NCBI GenBank assembly: GCA_040954595.2
Contig: CM082586.2
Span: 3,286,001-3,350,000, forward strand
Reading direction: 5' to 3'
DNA length: 64,000 nt
From: Balanoglossus misakiensis
Lineage: Eukaryota; Hemichordata
Within the stretch, counting starts at the first letter, position 1; each line of letters begins with the position of its first letter. The position numbers were made by a program, and so were the translations under genes. Shown here in pieces: positions 47,001-59,000 of this stretch. The notes beneath the pieces are model-generated. The model was not told the DNA's origin, did not search any database, and worked only from the letters and a program-made list of their open reading frames with translations.

Positions 47001-50000
47001 CCAGTGCGATGGTAAGCCGGCAACTCTCTCTGTTTTAGCTCCATGTTCCGCATAATATCGTTAACATGAAGGAGGCATTTTGGCAGAACACTTCCAACAC
47101 TGATACTACCATAAACCTGACAAAAACAAACTGGACCAAAACAGCATAAGCTGAACCCTCTGACAGTGATTGATTTTCAAGGGCTTGCTGTTCAACAAGT
47201 CTAAGAAATGTCTGAATAAGAACTCGAATGACATTATTAGAATGGTGATAACCCGCTTCTTTGGATGCGAAAATTGCACTATTACACCATATAGTCCGTC
47301 ATCTTTTCAATCCAAGATGTTATAATACGATTCCTTGATCTACACAGGTGTCTGTTCTGTCTGGGGAGATCCTCATTTTGAAACTTTCGACGGCAGAAGA
47401 TACAACTTCCACGGAGAATGTTCTTACACCATCGTTGAAAACTGCTTTGACCCGAAAAGCGACTACAAAATCGTCGGGGATACCGGTCGCTGCAGTATGG
47501 TCAGCGGACACACCTGTCTTGCAAGCCTGAGTATCCACGTTGGAAAGACCCACGTGAAACTGAGGAAGAACCACGAGGTGCTCGTAGATGGCGAGGATGT
47601 GATGTCGTTTCCGCATATTTCGGGAGGCATGCTGGTAGAGAAGCTGACATCAGTATTTATGAAGGTATGCAGTAGCTATGTGAAGTTGTAGTTTACTTTG
47701 CTGGGTCAACCGTGGTTTAGTATGAACGTGCGAGACAGTGACAACCATAGACCACAAGAGAACCAACAGACACACAGTTAAGAAAAATCCTTCTGTTTGT
47801 TACAGGTCACTTTGCCCAATGGAATGCAAGTACTATGGGATGGAGACACAAGAGCCTACGTCACAGCCACAGCGGAACATGCCAACAAGACTTGTGGTCT
47901 GTGCGGAACATTCAACAACAATCAACTCGATGATTTCTTCACAAAACAGGGTATGTCTTGTCCAGTATCACATTCATGCATAACGTTAGACAGGTGCCAT
48001 ATGCAAGCTATAATTATTTTTAAGCTGAAAAAAATCTGTACTTTAACGACTTTTGTCCGGCAGTCTAATTCACTAATTCTTTGATCCTGATATCAAACTA
48101 ATATTACTAAATGCATCACTAGAGATATGCATACATTAACTAAACAAACTCTTCTTTTCTCCCTTCGACAGGTGATATCGAAGTTAACGCAATTGATTTC
48201 GGTAACAAGTGGAAAAATGACCAATCCTGTGCCAACGTTCCTTCCAACAACGTCTTCAATGTAAATCCATGCGATCTGTTCTCACAGAAGTCTGCCCAGG
48301 CTGAGCAGACGTGTTCGCGCCTGCGCACTGACCCTATCTTCCAAGGTTTGTATGAAGTGTGGTAATAATAACTAAATATAGACAAGTCTCATTACATGTA
48401 AAGTGTTATCTAGAATTGTTACGGTAATTTTCCCGTCCAGTTTGGGAACGCTCAGAAGAAATTATACTTTATTAATAATTAAAATTACATTAAATTCCTT
48501 TGCAGAGTGCCATTCGGTTCTCCACCCAGCGTCGTACATAGAGAGCTGCATGTATGATTTCTGCAAGTGTGAAGATGAGTCGTGCCACTGCAACGCACTT
48601 GCTCATTATGCGCATGACTGTGCGCAAAGGGGCGTTGTCGTCGATTGGAGGTCCTCCACATCTGAGTGTGGTAAGTGGAGACCACTTCATTCAACTTTCC
48701 ATTACTTTGCGATATATTGCGATGATTCAAATAAGCGTATGTGCCATACAAACATGTAGTTACGGACCTATTTGCAGTCGAGCCATAACCTTCAAAACCG
48801 CATTGCTAAAACTATCGCAAGGATGTTACAGAATGAGCGTAGTATCCCGCATTGGACGTACTTGATGCATCAAAAAGCGCAGATGCTATTTGTGGGTATG
48901 GTGGCAAAGCAAGTCGCTTGATCACCACATTCTAATTATTATCATGGACATCTATTCTCAATGGCACAAGTTCGCGAAAGGACGCTGGTAACACGTTAAC
49001 ATAAGAAAAGGGAAACGTAAAAGAAAGGGATGAAGAGTTTATAGGGGACAAGCTAGAACATAGACAGATGTATTATGAATGCTAATACATATGAAGCAGC
49101 CTACTTACTTCTTTACGAATCATCTAACATCAGTTTGTGTGTTATGCGCTGAGTAGAAGTCCTCATGTTGTTCCATCCTGACCTAGATCTCATCTTGTAT
49201 TGTTCATGTTGAGTTTCTTTTTGATGAGCTTGGCAACCAGAGGGTTCAAGGCACATGAGCTGCATCTGGATAAAAAAAAAAAACTAAGCAATGTTACAAT
49301 GAAAAATGAGAATGTAATGTATCAGTGTCGTACATTTACTTCCACAAGTTCCAGTGGATGAGATCATGCCAATTTTCTTTTTTTCTCAACAGAATTGACA
49401 TGCGAATTCGGCAGAACTTATAACCCATGCGCTAACAGTTGCACGTCGACTTGCGCTGCTGCGACTTACCCACACATCGAATGTCAACCGCAGTGTGTTG
49501 AGGGTTGCGTCTGTCCAAACGGCATGGTGCTGGACCCAAGCGGCAAATGTGTTCCCCAGAACCAGTGTCCCTGCTCTCACGAGGGACAGTTGTACGCTGA
49601 CGGCGATGTCCTGTCAAAGATGTGCGAGACTTGGTAAGATTAATTTTGAATAGACGTCCAGCACATTTCCCACTGTACGTCCATGTCCCAAATTGTGTGA
49701 GAAGCTTAATGAAGTGCAGTAATCACATTGAATTGAATGATACAATTGAAATAAAGTTTGATTTTTCAGTTTTTTATAACTAACTGGTGTGATCAGTCAG
49801 CTGCAAGTTAAAGTCCTGAATGATATGACATGTTAAGTAAATGAACCTAATTATTTAAAATGTTTGTATTTACCTTTTTTCTTCTTGCTGTACGCAGCAC
49901 ATGTGATGGAGGAGCCTGGATGTGTACTGAAGAGGAGTGTCCAGAAGAACCAGAGTGTCCACTCAACATGGAGTACACGCCTTGTGTCTCGGAGTGCGTG

Positions 50001-53000
50001 CAGACTTGCAGTAACTACGCCGACTTCGAGGGTTGCACCCCTGCCGAGTGCGAGCCTGGCTGTCAGTGCATGGCTGGTTACGTGTGGAATGGTGTTGAGT
50101 GCGTCATGCCCTCCGAATGTCCCTGCATGCACGGGGGTTCCATGTACCAGCCGGGTGATGCCATCAAAGTTGACTGCAACAAATGGTAGGTTGAAAATGT
50201 TCAAGTTAATATCAATGTACGTCTGGAGACTTACGTTTTATGTACTCTGTCAAAACAGGAATTGTATAACATCTATCATTTGTGGCATTTCTAATTGGCA
50301 GTACATGTCTTGGTACCATGGGATGGCAGTGTGAACAGAAAGATTGTGCAGGTATGTAGTGTTAATCATTATGGTCTCTGAAACTGCCCAGAATGTAACA
50401 TATGGCACCTAATCCCGGTATACATGCTCATCACATATGATTCTTTACAATGTTTGCTTACAGCCACTGTTACACATAGTGTGCAGCAATTTTAAGAAGA
50501 TGACACATCACGTTAAAATTAAGAATAGTTTAATGCCAATTAATTCTCGTCTTCCAGGTCACTGTACCGTGTTTGGCGACCCTCACTACGAGACGTATGA
50601 TGGCAAACGGTACGATTTCCAGGGAGACTGCTCGTACTACATTTCTCGAAGCCAAGACGAGAATCCATACAACTTTGCTATCTTAGCCGAGAATATTCCC
50701 TGTGGGAGCACTGGTGTGACGTGTACGAAGTCTATCACCATGACGATTGGTAAGTAGAGCAGTTATATGCTAATCTAGAGCTCTGTGTTCGTGCATGTCT
50801 TTCAAAGAGAATCAGAGAATCCCCACAGCAATACAATACAGCTGGACAACATCTAACCTCAGTGCACACATATGTGTGCTGTATCGCACAATACATTATT
50901 CATGTTCATTCTGTATGTATCGCATGCAGGACTGGACAGGGACACCCAGATTATACACCTGGTCAGGGGAAGTGACCCTATCATCCAGCGGGGATCAGGA
51001 GATGCTTTCGTGATCAGCGAGCTGGGACTTTATACGTTCGTTCACACTTCGATTGGAGTAACCTTGCAATGGGACCGTGGGACACGTTTCCACGTTCGAC
51101 TGGACTATTCCCATTTCAATTCGGTAAGTAAGGGTTTCATCTAACAATGTCAGTGCAAAATCAGTGCACAGTCATTCCCTGAGGTGACTGTGATCAGTGT
51201 GATGATGGTGACAATTTGATCAGATTAAGGGTGTTACTCTGTTTTCAATTAGTTTACATCTCTTTTGACTCCACACAACTTGTAGGTTGAAGGTCTATGT
51301 GGTAATTTCAATGGAAACCAGAACGATGACTTCTTGGGACCAAGTGGAGGATTTTCGTATGCAGATCCCGACAAGTTTGGTAACAGTTGGAAAGTAAGTG
51401 ATGGTCGATTTTTATTTTCAAAATGTGATGTTCAGCTCGAGAGGACCCATCTGTACATCGGATTTGTACAGAATGAGTGTTTTATAAAAAGCAGTATATT
51501 ACACAAATTTACACTTATAGAGAAAGCTCTTTATTGATGATTACCTGCATGCCTGTGCTGAATGAATTAACAAGAATGCAAATTCAACATTTCCTTTAGG
51601 TTTACGATTACTGTACAGATGCACCAGTTATTGACAATCCCTGCGAAATCAACCCTTATCGCAAAAACTGGGCCAAAAAGCAGTGCAGTGTTTTGAAGTC
51701 GGAGCTCTTCCAGCCTTGCCATGCAGCAGTTCCGTTTGAGTCTTATCTCAGGGACTGTGAATACGACACATGTGGCTGTGACATGGGTGGTGACTGTGAG
51801 TGTCTGTGTACAGCCATTGCGGTCTACGCACACGAATGCAATCGACACGGCGTGCCTATCAAGTGGAGGTCACAAGAACTCTGTCGTAAGTTGTTTTATC
51901 AAAATTATAGAAGTCTCTGCTTATCTTAAAGTTAGAACAATCAATAGGAATGGAATCTAGCGCTGCTCAGAGAAGGGCAAAGAGCTGTGAGTGACATGAA
52001 TTATTCCTGAGTACATGGCTTTTTCCCTTGGACAAAAATGCACTCAAACCCTAATTTGTGTATTATCAATATGATTTTCATCTCCATGGTAACATATAGT
52101 ACTTCTTGCATTCCAGCTATTCAGTGTAATGGAGAGTGCTTTGAGTATAAGCCGTGCATACCAATATGTGAGTATTCGTGTGACCATACTGGCAGACGAG
52201 ACGAGAACGATGAGTGTGACGATACTTGTGTTGAGGGTTGTGCGTGTCCACATGACCAGAAGTGGGATGGCGAGACATGCGTTGAAGAATGCCCGTCAAC
52301 AATAGCACCAACTGTGCAGGCGACTTCAGCTGCAGCAACAACATTGGCCGCTGTTGAGACAACATCTGCTGCGGCACCAGAAACAAGTTCTGCACCAGCA
52401 GCGCCGAAAACTTCACCTGCTGCACCAACTTTAGCGGCTGTTGAAACAACCTCGGCCGTAGCACCGGAAACAACATTGAAGGAAAAGACAGCGGCAGCAC
52501 CGACAGCAGAAAAAACATCACCTGTTGCACCAACTTTGGCAGCTGTTGAGACGACATCTGTTGTAGCACCAGAGACAACATTAAAGGAAAAAACAGCAGC
52601 ACCTACTGAAGCAAAAACAGCAGCTCGTGCAACAACTTTAGCAGCCATTGTAACTACATCAGCAGCTGCACCAACAGTCGCAGCTATTGAAACTACATCG
52701 GCAGCAGCACAGACAACTCTAAAGGAAGCAACAGCAGCACCAACAGTTGCAGCCATTGAAACTACGTCAGCAGCAGCACCACAGACCACATTGAAGGAAG
52801 CAACAGCAGCACCAACCGTTGCAGCCATTGAAACTACATCAGCAGTTGCACCACAGACAACACTGAAAGACAAAACAGCAGCACCAACAGCAGCAAAAAC
52901 AGCAGCTCCTGCAACAACTTTAGCAGCCATCGTGACTACGTCAGCAGCAGCGCCACAGACCCCATTGAAGGAAGCAACAGCAGCACCAACAGTTGCAGCC

Positions 53001-56000
53001 ATCGAAACTACGTCGGCAGCAGCACCACAGACAACACTGAAAGAGAAAACTGCAGCACCAACAGAAGCAAAAACAGCACCTCGTGCAACAACTATAGCAG
53101 CCATTGAAACTACATCTGCAGCAGCACAAAAAACAACATTGAAAGATGAAACAGCAGCACCAACAGTTGCAGCCATTGAAACTACATCAGCAGCAGCACA
53201 GACAACTCTAAAGGAAGCAACAGCAGCACCAACAGTTGCAGCCATTGAAACTACATCAGCAGCAGCAGCACAGACAACTCTAAAGGAGGCAACAGCAGCA
53301 CCTACAGTTGCAGCAATTGAAACTACCTCAGCAGCAGCACAGACAACTCTAAAGGAGGCAACAGCAGCACCTACAGTTGCAGCCATTGAAACTACGTCAG
53401 CAGCAGCACAGACAACTCTAAAGGAGGCAACAGCAGCACCAACAGTTGCAGCCATTGAAACTACATCAGCAGCAGCACAGACAACTCTAAAGGAGGCAAC
53501 AGCAGCACCAACAGTTGCAGCCATTGAAACTACGTCAGCAGCAGCACAGACAACTCTAAAGGAGGCAACAGCAGCACCTACAGTTGCAGCAATTGAAACT
53601 ACCTCAGCAGCAGCACAGACAACTCTAAAGGAGGCAACAGCAGCACCTACAGTTGCAGCCATTGAAACTACGTCAGCAGCAGCACAGACAACTCTAAAGG
53701 AGGCAACAGCAGCACCAACAGTTGCAGCCATTGAAACTACATCAGCAGCAGCACAGACAACTCTAAAGGAGGCAACAGCAGCACCAACAGTTGCAGCCAT
53801 TGAAACTACGTCAGCAGCAGCACAGACAACTCTAAAGGAGGCAACAGCAGCACCAACAGTTGCAGCCATTGAAACTACGTCAGCAGCAGCACAGACAACT
53901 CTAAAGGAGGCAACAGCAGCACCAACCGTTGCAGCCATTGAAACTACATCAGCAGCAGCACAGACAACTCTAAAGGAAGCAACAGCAGCACCTACAGTTG
54001 CAGCCATTGAAACTACCTCAGCAGCAGCACAGACAACTCTAAAGGAGACAACAGCAGCACCAACAGTTGCAGCCATTGAAACTACATCAGCAGCAGCACA
54101 GACAACTCTAAAGGAGGCAACAGCAGCACCAACAGTTGCAGCAATTGAAACTACCTCAGCAGCAGCACAGACAACTCTAAAGGAGGCAACAGCAGCACCA
54201 ACAGTTGCAGCCATTGAAACTACGTCAGCAGCAGCACAGACAACTCTAAAGGAGGCAACAGCAGCACCAACCGTTGCAGCCATTGAAACTACGTCAGCAG
54301 CAGCACCACAGACCACATTGAAGGAAGCAACAACAGCACCAGCTGTGCCAAGAACAACAGCACCTAAAACAGAAGCACCGACAACAACACCATGTCCAAC
54401 ATGCCCAGTCCTGACAGCTGTTTGTCCTGATGGAAAAGTGGTTGCATGGGATGTGAGTGGTTGTTGTCCAATACCAATTTGTGTTTTTCCAATAGAAAAA
54501 CGTAAGTAAACTTGCATAGTCAATATCCATGCCTCAGTTATACCATCCAACTATCATTTTTCTGTGGAACATGATTCAAATGTAAATAATAATGACCTTG
54601 TCTAGTAGATTTACGACTGAAAAATACAAATAACCAAATAAGTGAGTTTAATAGTTTCACTGAATTGATAAAGCGGCAATATTTAACAGATGAATATCCA
54701 TTCCTCTGTGATTGTGGAATGAATTTCAACTTTGCTCCTGTAAGCAGTACTAATGTGAGAAGAATGCTCTCTCCTCAGCTTGCCCACTGGTCTGTCCGCC
54801 CAAACCTATTTGTGTAGATGACTTTGTTCCTGCTGTGATGGGAGAGGATGATTGCTCCTGCCCATTATATCACTGTCCATTTGGTGAAGGTAGGTATATT
54901 TATTTGATCATTTGCTATTCTCCCAAGTAGTTTGCCAAATAAAATACACCCAGTCCCCATGTAGAATATAAACTTGTATTTTATGGCATCTCATAGGTTT
55001 CTTAAGAAAATTTGAGAAATATGTAGACAATTTATTTGATCTTTGATTTCTATTGCATTAATACTAAATTTCATGTTATTCAATTGAATTGTATTGCATT
55101 AGTTGTGCCAGGCAATCGTACAGCACCAACCACACAACTTCCTAAATATACTACACCAGAACTTGACAGGACGAAGCCAGAACTACCTAAACTACCAGTT
55201 GGTAAGTAGTAAAATATTAATCAGGTTTTAACCCGATAAATTGAAGTACTGACTGGATATCATGCATAGGATTCAAAAGGAAAAACCATTTGATTGCTAG
55301 CTTCTTTATTTACCACTATGAAATAGTACAGATGTTTTCACATGAAGCTACCTTTACTTTAAATCAACCCTTTTATCTACAACAAAACTACAAAACTGTC
55401 ATGAATTAAATTTAATATTCCCACACATACATATTCCAGCTCAGCTACCAGATATAGCTCCTACTCAATTAAACAAAGAATTTAACCTGCTTGACATTTG
55501 CTAATGATAGTTTAAGAAACAACATAACTGATTATAGAAGTAACAAGCAGAGCTTTTAGTACATGTTGTAAACAGAAAAGAGAAGCTGTAACAAGATCTT
55601 GTACCCATTTCAGGCCTACAAACTACTTTACAACCAGCTACTGAAACATTAGTGCTGACAACTTCACAAGAGGCTTCAAGTGTCAAGATTCCAGAGATAG
55701 CAACGCGGGCTCCACTCCAGACAACAAGCGCAGTTGCACCAGAACCCACAAGTGCCAAGACCGTCGCACCACCAGCAGTGACAACAGGTGCTGCATCAGT
55801 TGAGACAACAAGCGCTGCTGCACCAGATGCCACCAGTGCCAAGACCTTAGCACCACCAGCAGTGACGACAGGTGCTGCCCCAGTTGAGACAACAAGCGCT
55901 GCTGCACCAGATGCTACCAGTGCCAAGACCTTAGCACCACCAGCAGTGACTACAGGTGCTGCACCAGTTGAGACAACAAGCGCAGCTGCACCAGATGCCA

Positions 56001-59000
56001 CTAGTGCCAAAACCTTAGCACCACCAGCAGTGACTACAGGTGCTGCCCCAGTTGAGACAACAAGCGCAGCTGCACCAGATGCCACCAGTGCTAAGACCTT
56101 AGCACCACCAGCAGTGACAACAGGTGCTGCACCAGTCGAGACAACAAGTGCAGCTGCTCCAGATGCTACCAGTGCCAAGACCTTAGCACCACCAGCAGTG
56201 ACAACAGGAGTTGCACCAGCAGTGACAACAGGAGTTGCACCAGTCGAGACAACAAGCGCTGCTGCACCAGATGCCACCAGTGCCAAGACCTTAGCACCAC
56301 CAGCAGTGACGACAGGTGCTGCCCCAGTTGAGACAACAAGCGCTGCTGCACCAGATGCTACCAGTGCCAAGACCTTAGCACCACCAGCAGTGACTACAGG
56401 TGCTGCACCAGTTGAGACAACAAGCGCAGCTGCACCAGATGCCACTAGTGCCAAAACCTTAGCACCACCAGCAGTGACTACAGGTGCTGCCCCAGTTGAG
56501 ACAACAAGCGCAGCTGCACCAGATGCTACCAGTGCCAAGACCTTAGCACCACCAGCAGTGACTACAGGTGCTGCACCAGTTGAGACAACAAGCGCAGCTG
56601 CACCAGATGCCACTAGTGCCAAAACCTTAGCACCACCAGCAGTGACTACAGGTGCTGCCCCAGTTGAGACAACAAGCGCAGCTGCACCAGATGCCACCAG
56701 TGCCAAGACCTTAGCACCACCAGCAGTGACAACAGGAGTTGCACCAGTCGAGACAACAAGTGCACCTGCTCCAGATGCTACCAGTGCCAAGACCTTAGCA
56801 CCACCAGCAGTGACAACAGGTGCTGCCCCAGTTGAGACAACAAGCGCAGCTGCACCGGATGCCACCAGTGCCAAGACCTTAGCACCACCAGCAGTGACAA
56901 CAGGAGTTGCACCAGTCGAGACAACAAGTGCACCTGCTCCAGATGCTACCAGTGCCAAGACCTTAGCACCACCAGCAGTGACAACAGGTGTCGCACCAGT
57001 TGAGACAACAAGCGCTGCTGCACCAGATGCCACCAGCGCCAAGACCTTAGCACCACCAGCAGTGACAACAGGTGCTGCACCAGTCGAGACAACAAGTGCA
57101 GCTGCTCCAGATGCTACCAGTGCCAAGACCTTAGCACCACCAGCAGTGACAACAGGAGTTGCACCAGTCGAGACAACAAGCGCTGCTGCACCAGATGCCA
57201 CCAGTGCTAAGACCTTAGCACCACCAGCAGTGACAACAGGTGCTGCCCCAGTTGAGACAACAAGTGCAGCTGCACCGGATGCCACCAGTGCCAAGACCTT
57301 AGCACCACCAGCAGTGACAACAGGTGTCGCACCAGTTGAGACAACAAGCGCAGCTGCACCAGATGCCACCAGTGCTAAGACCTTAGCACCACCAGCAGTG
57401 ACAACAGGTGTCGCACCAGTTGAGACAACAAGCGCTGCTGCACCAGATGCCACCAGTGCCAAAACCTTAGCACCACCAGCAGTGACAACAGGTGTCGCAC
57501 CAGTTGAGACAACAAGCGCAGCTGCTCCAGATGCTACCAGTGCCAAGACCGTAGCACCACCAGCAGTGACAACAGGAGTTGCACCAGTCGAGACAACAAG
57601 TGCAGCTGCTCCAGATGCTACCAGTGCCAAGACCTTAGCACCACCAGCAGTGACAACAGGTGCTGCCCCAGTTGAGACAACAAGCGCTGCTGCACCAGAT
57701 GCCACCAGTGCCAAGACCTTAGCACCACCAGCAGTGACAACAGGCATCGCACCAGTTGAGACAACAAGCGCAGCTGCTCCAGATGCTACCAGTGCCAAGA
57801 CCTTAGCACCACCAGCAGTGACAACAGGAGTTGCACCAGTCGAGACAACAAGTGCAGCTGCTCCAGATGCTACCAGTGCCAAGACCATAGCACCACCAGC
57901 AGTGACAACAGGAGTTGCACCAGTCGAGACAACAAGTGCAGCTGCTCCAGATGCTACCAGTGCCAAGACCATAGCACCACCAGCAGTGACAACAGGAGTT
58001 GCACCAGTCGAGACAACAAGTGCAGCTGTACCAGATGCCACCAGCGCCAAGACCTTAGCACCACCAGCAGTGACAACAGGTGCTGCCCCAGTTGAGACAA
58101 CAAGCGCTGCTGCACCAGATGCCACCAGTGCCAAGACCTTAGCACCACCAGCAGTGACAACAGGTGCTGCCCCAGTTGAGACAACAAGTGCAGCTGCTCC
58201 AGATGCTACCAGTGCCAAGACCTTAGCACCACCAGCAGTGACAACAGGCATCGCACCAGTTGAGACAACAAGCGCAGCTGCTCCAGATGCTACCAGTGCC
58301 AAGACCTTAGCACCACCAGCAGTGACAACAGGAGTTGCACCAGTCGAGACAACAAGTGCAGCTGTACCAGATGCCACCAGCGCCAAGACCTTAGCACCAC
58401 CAGCAGTGACAACAGGAGTTGCACCAGTCGAGACAACAAGTGCAGCTGCTCCAGATGCCACCAGCGCCAAGACCTTAGCACCACCAGCAGTGACAACAGG
58501 TGTCGCACCAGTTGAGACAACAAGCGCAGCTGCTCCAGATGCCACTAGTGCCAAAACCTTAGCACCACCAGCAGTGACAACAGGTGCTGCCCCAGTTGAG
58601 ACAACAAGCGCTGCTGCACCAGATGCCACCAGTGCCAAGACCTTAGCACCACCAGCAGTGACAACAGGCATCGCACCAGTCGAGACAACAAGTGCAGCTG
58701 CTCCAGATGCTACCAGTGCCAAGACCTTAGCACCACCAGCAGTGACAACAGGAGTTGCACCAGTCGAGACAACAAGTGCAGCTGCTCCAGATGCTACCAG
58801 TGCCAAGACCTTAGCACCACCAGCAGTGACAACAGGAGTTGCACCAGTCGAGACAACAAGTGCAGCTGCTCCAGATGCTACCAGTGCCAAGACTTTAGCA
58901 CCACCAGCAGTGACAACAGGTGTCACACCAGTTGAGACAACAAGCGCTGCTGCACCAGATGCCACCAGTGCCAAGACCTTAGCACCACCAGCAGTGACAA

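Noticed and set aside
52121-54550. 809-codon - strand frame rich in Val/Ala
   Set aside because: Antisense shadow of the TIL3-PTS exon of mucin C; no independent signal or domain.
55438-55505. Possible exon after TTCCAG near 55440
   Set aside because: The frame runs into TAA with no donor, and the phase already closes between 55201 and 55614.
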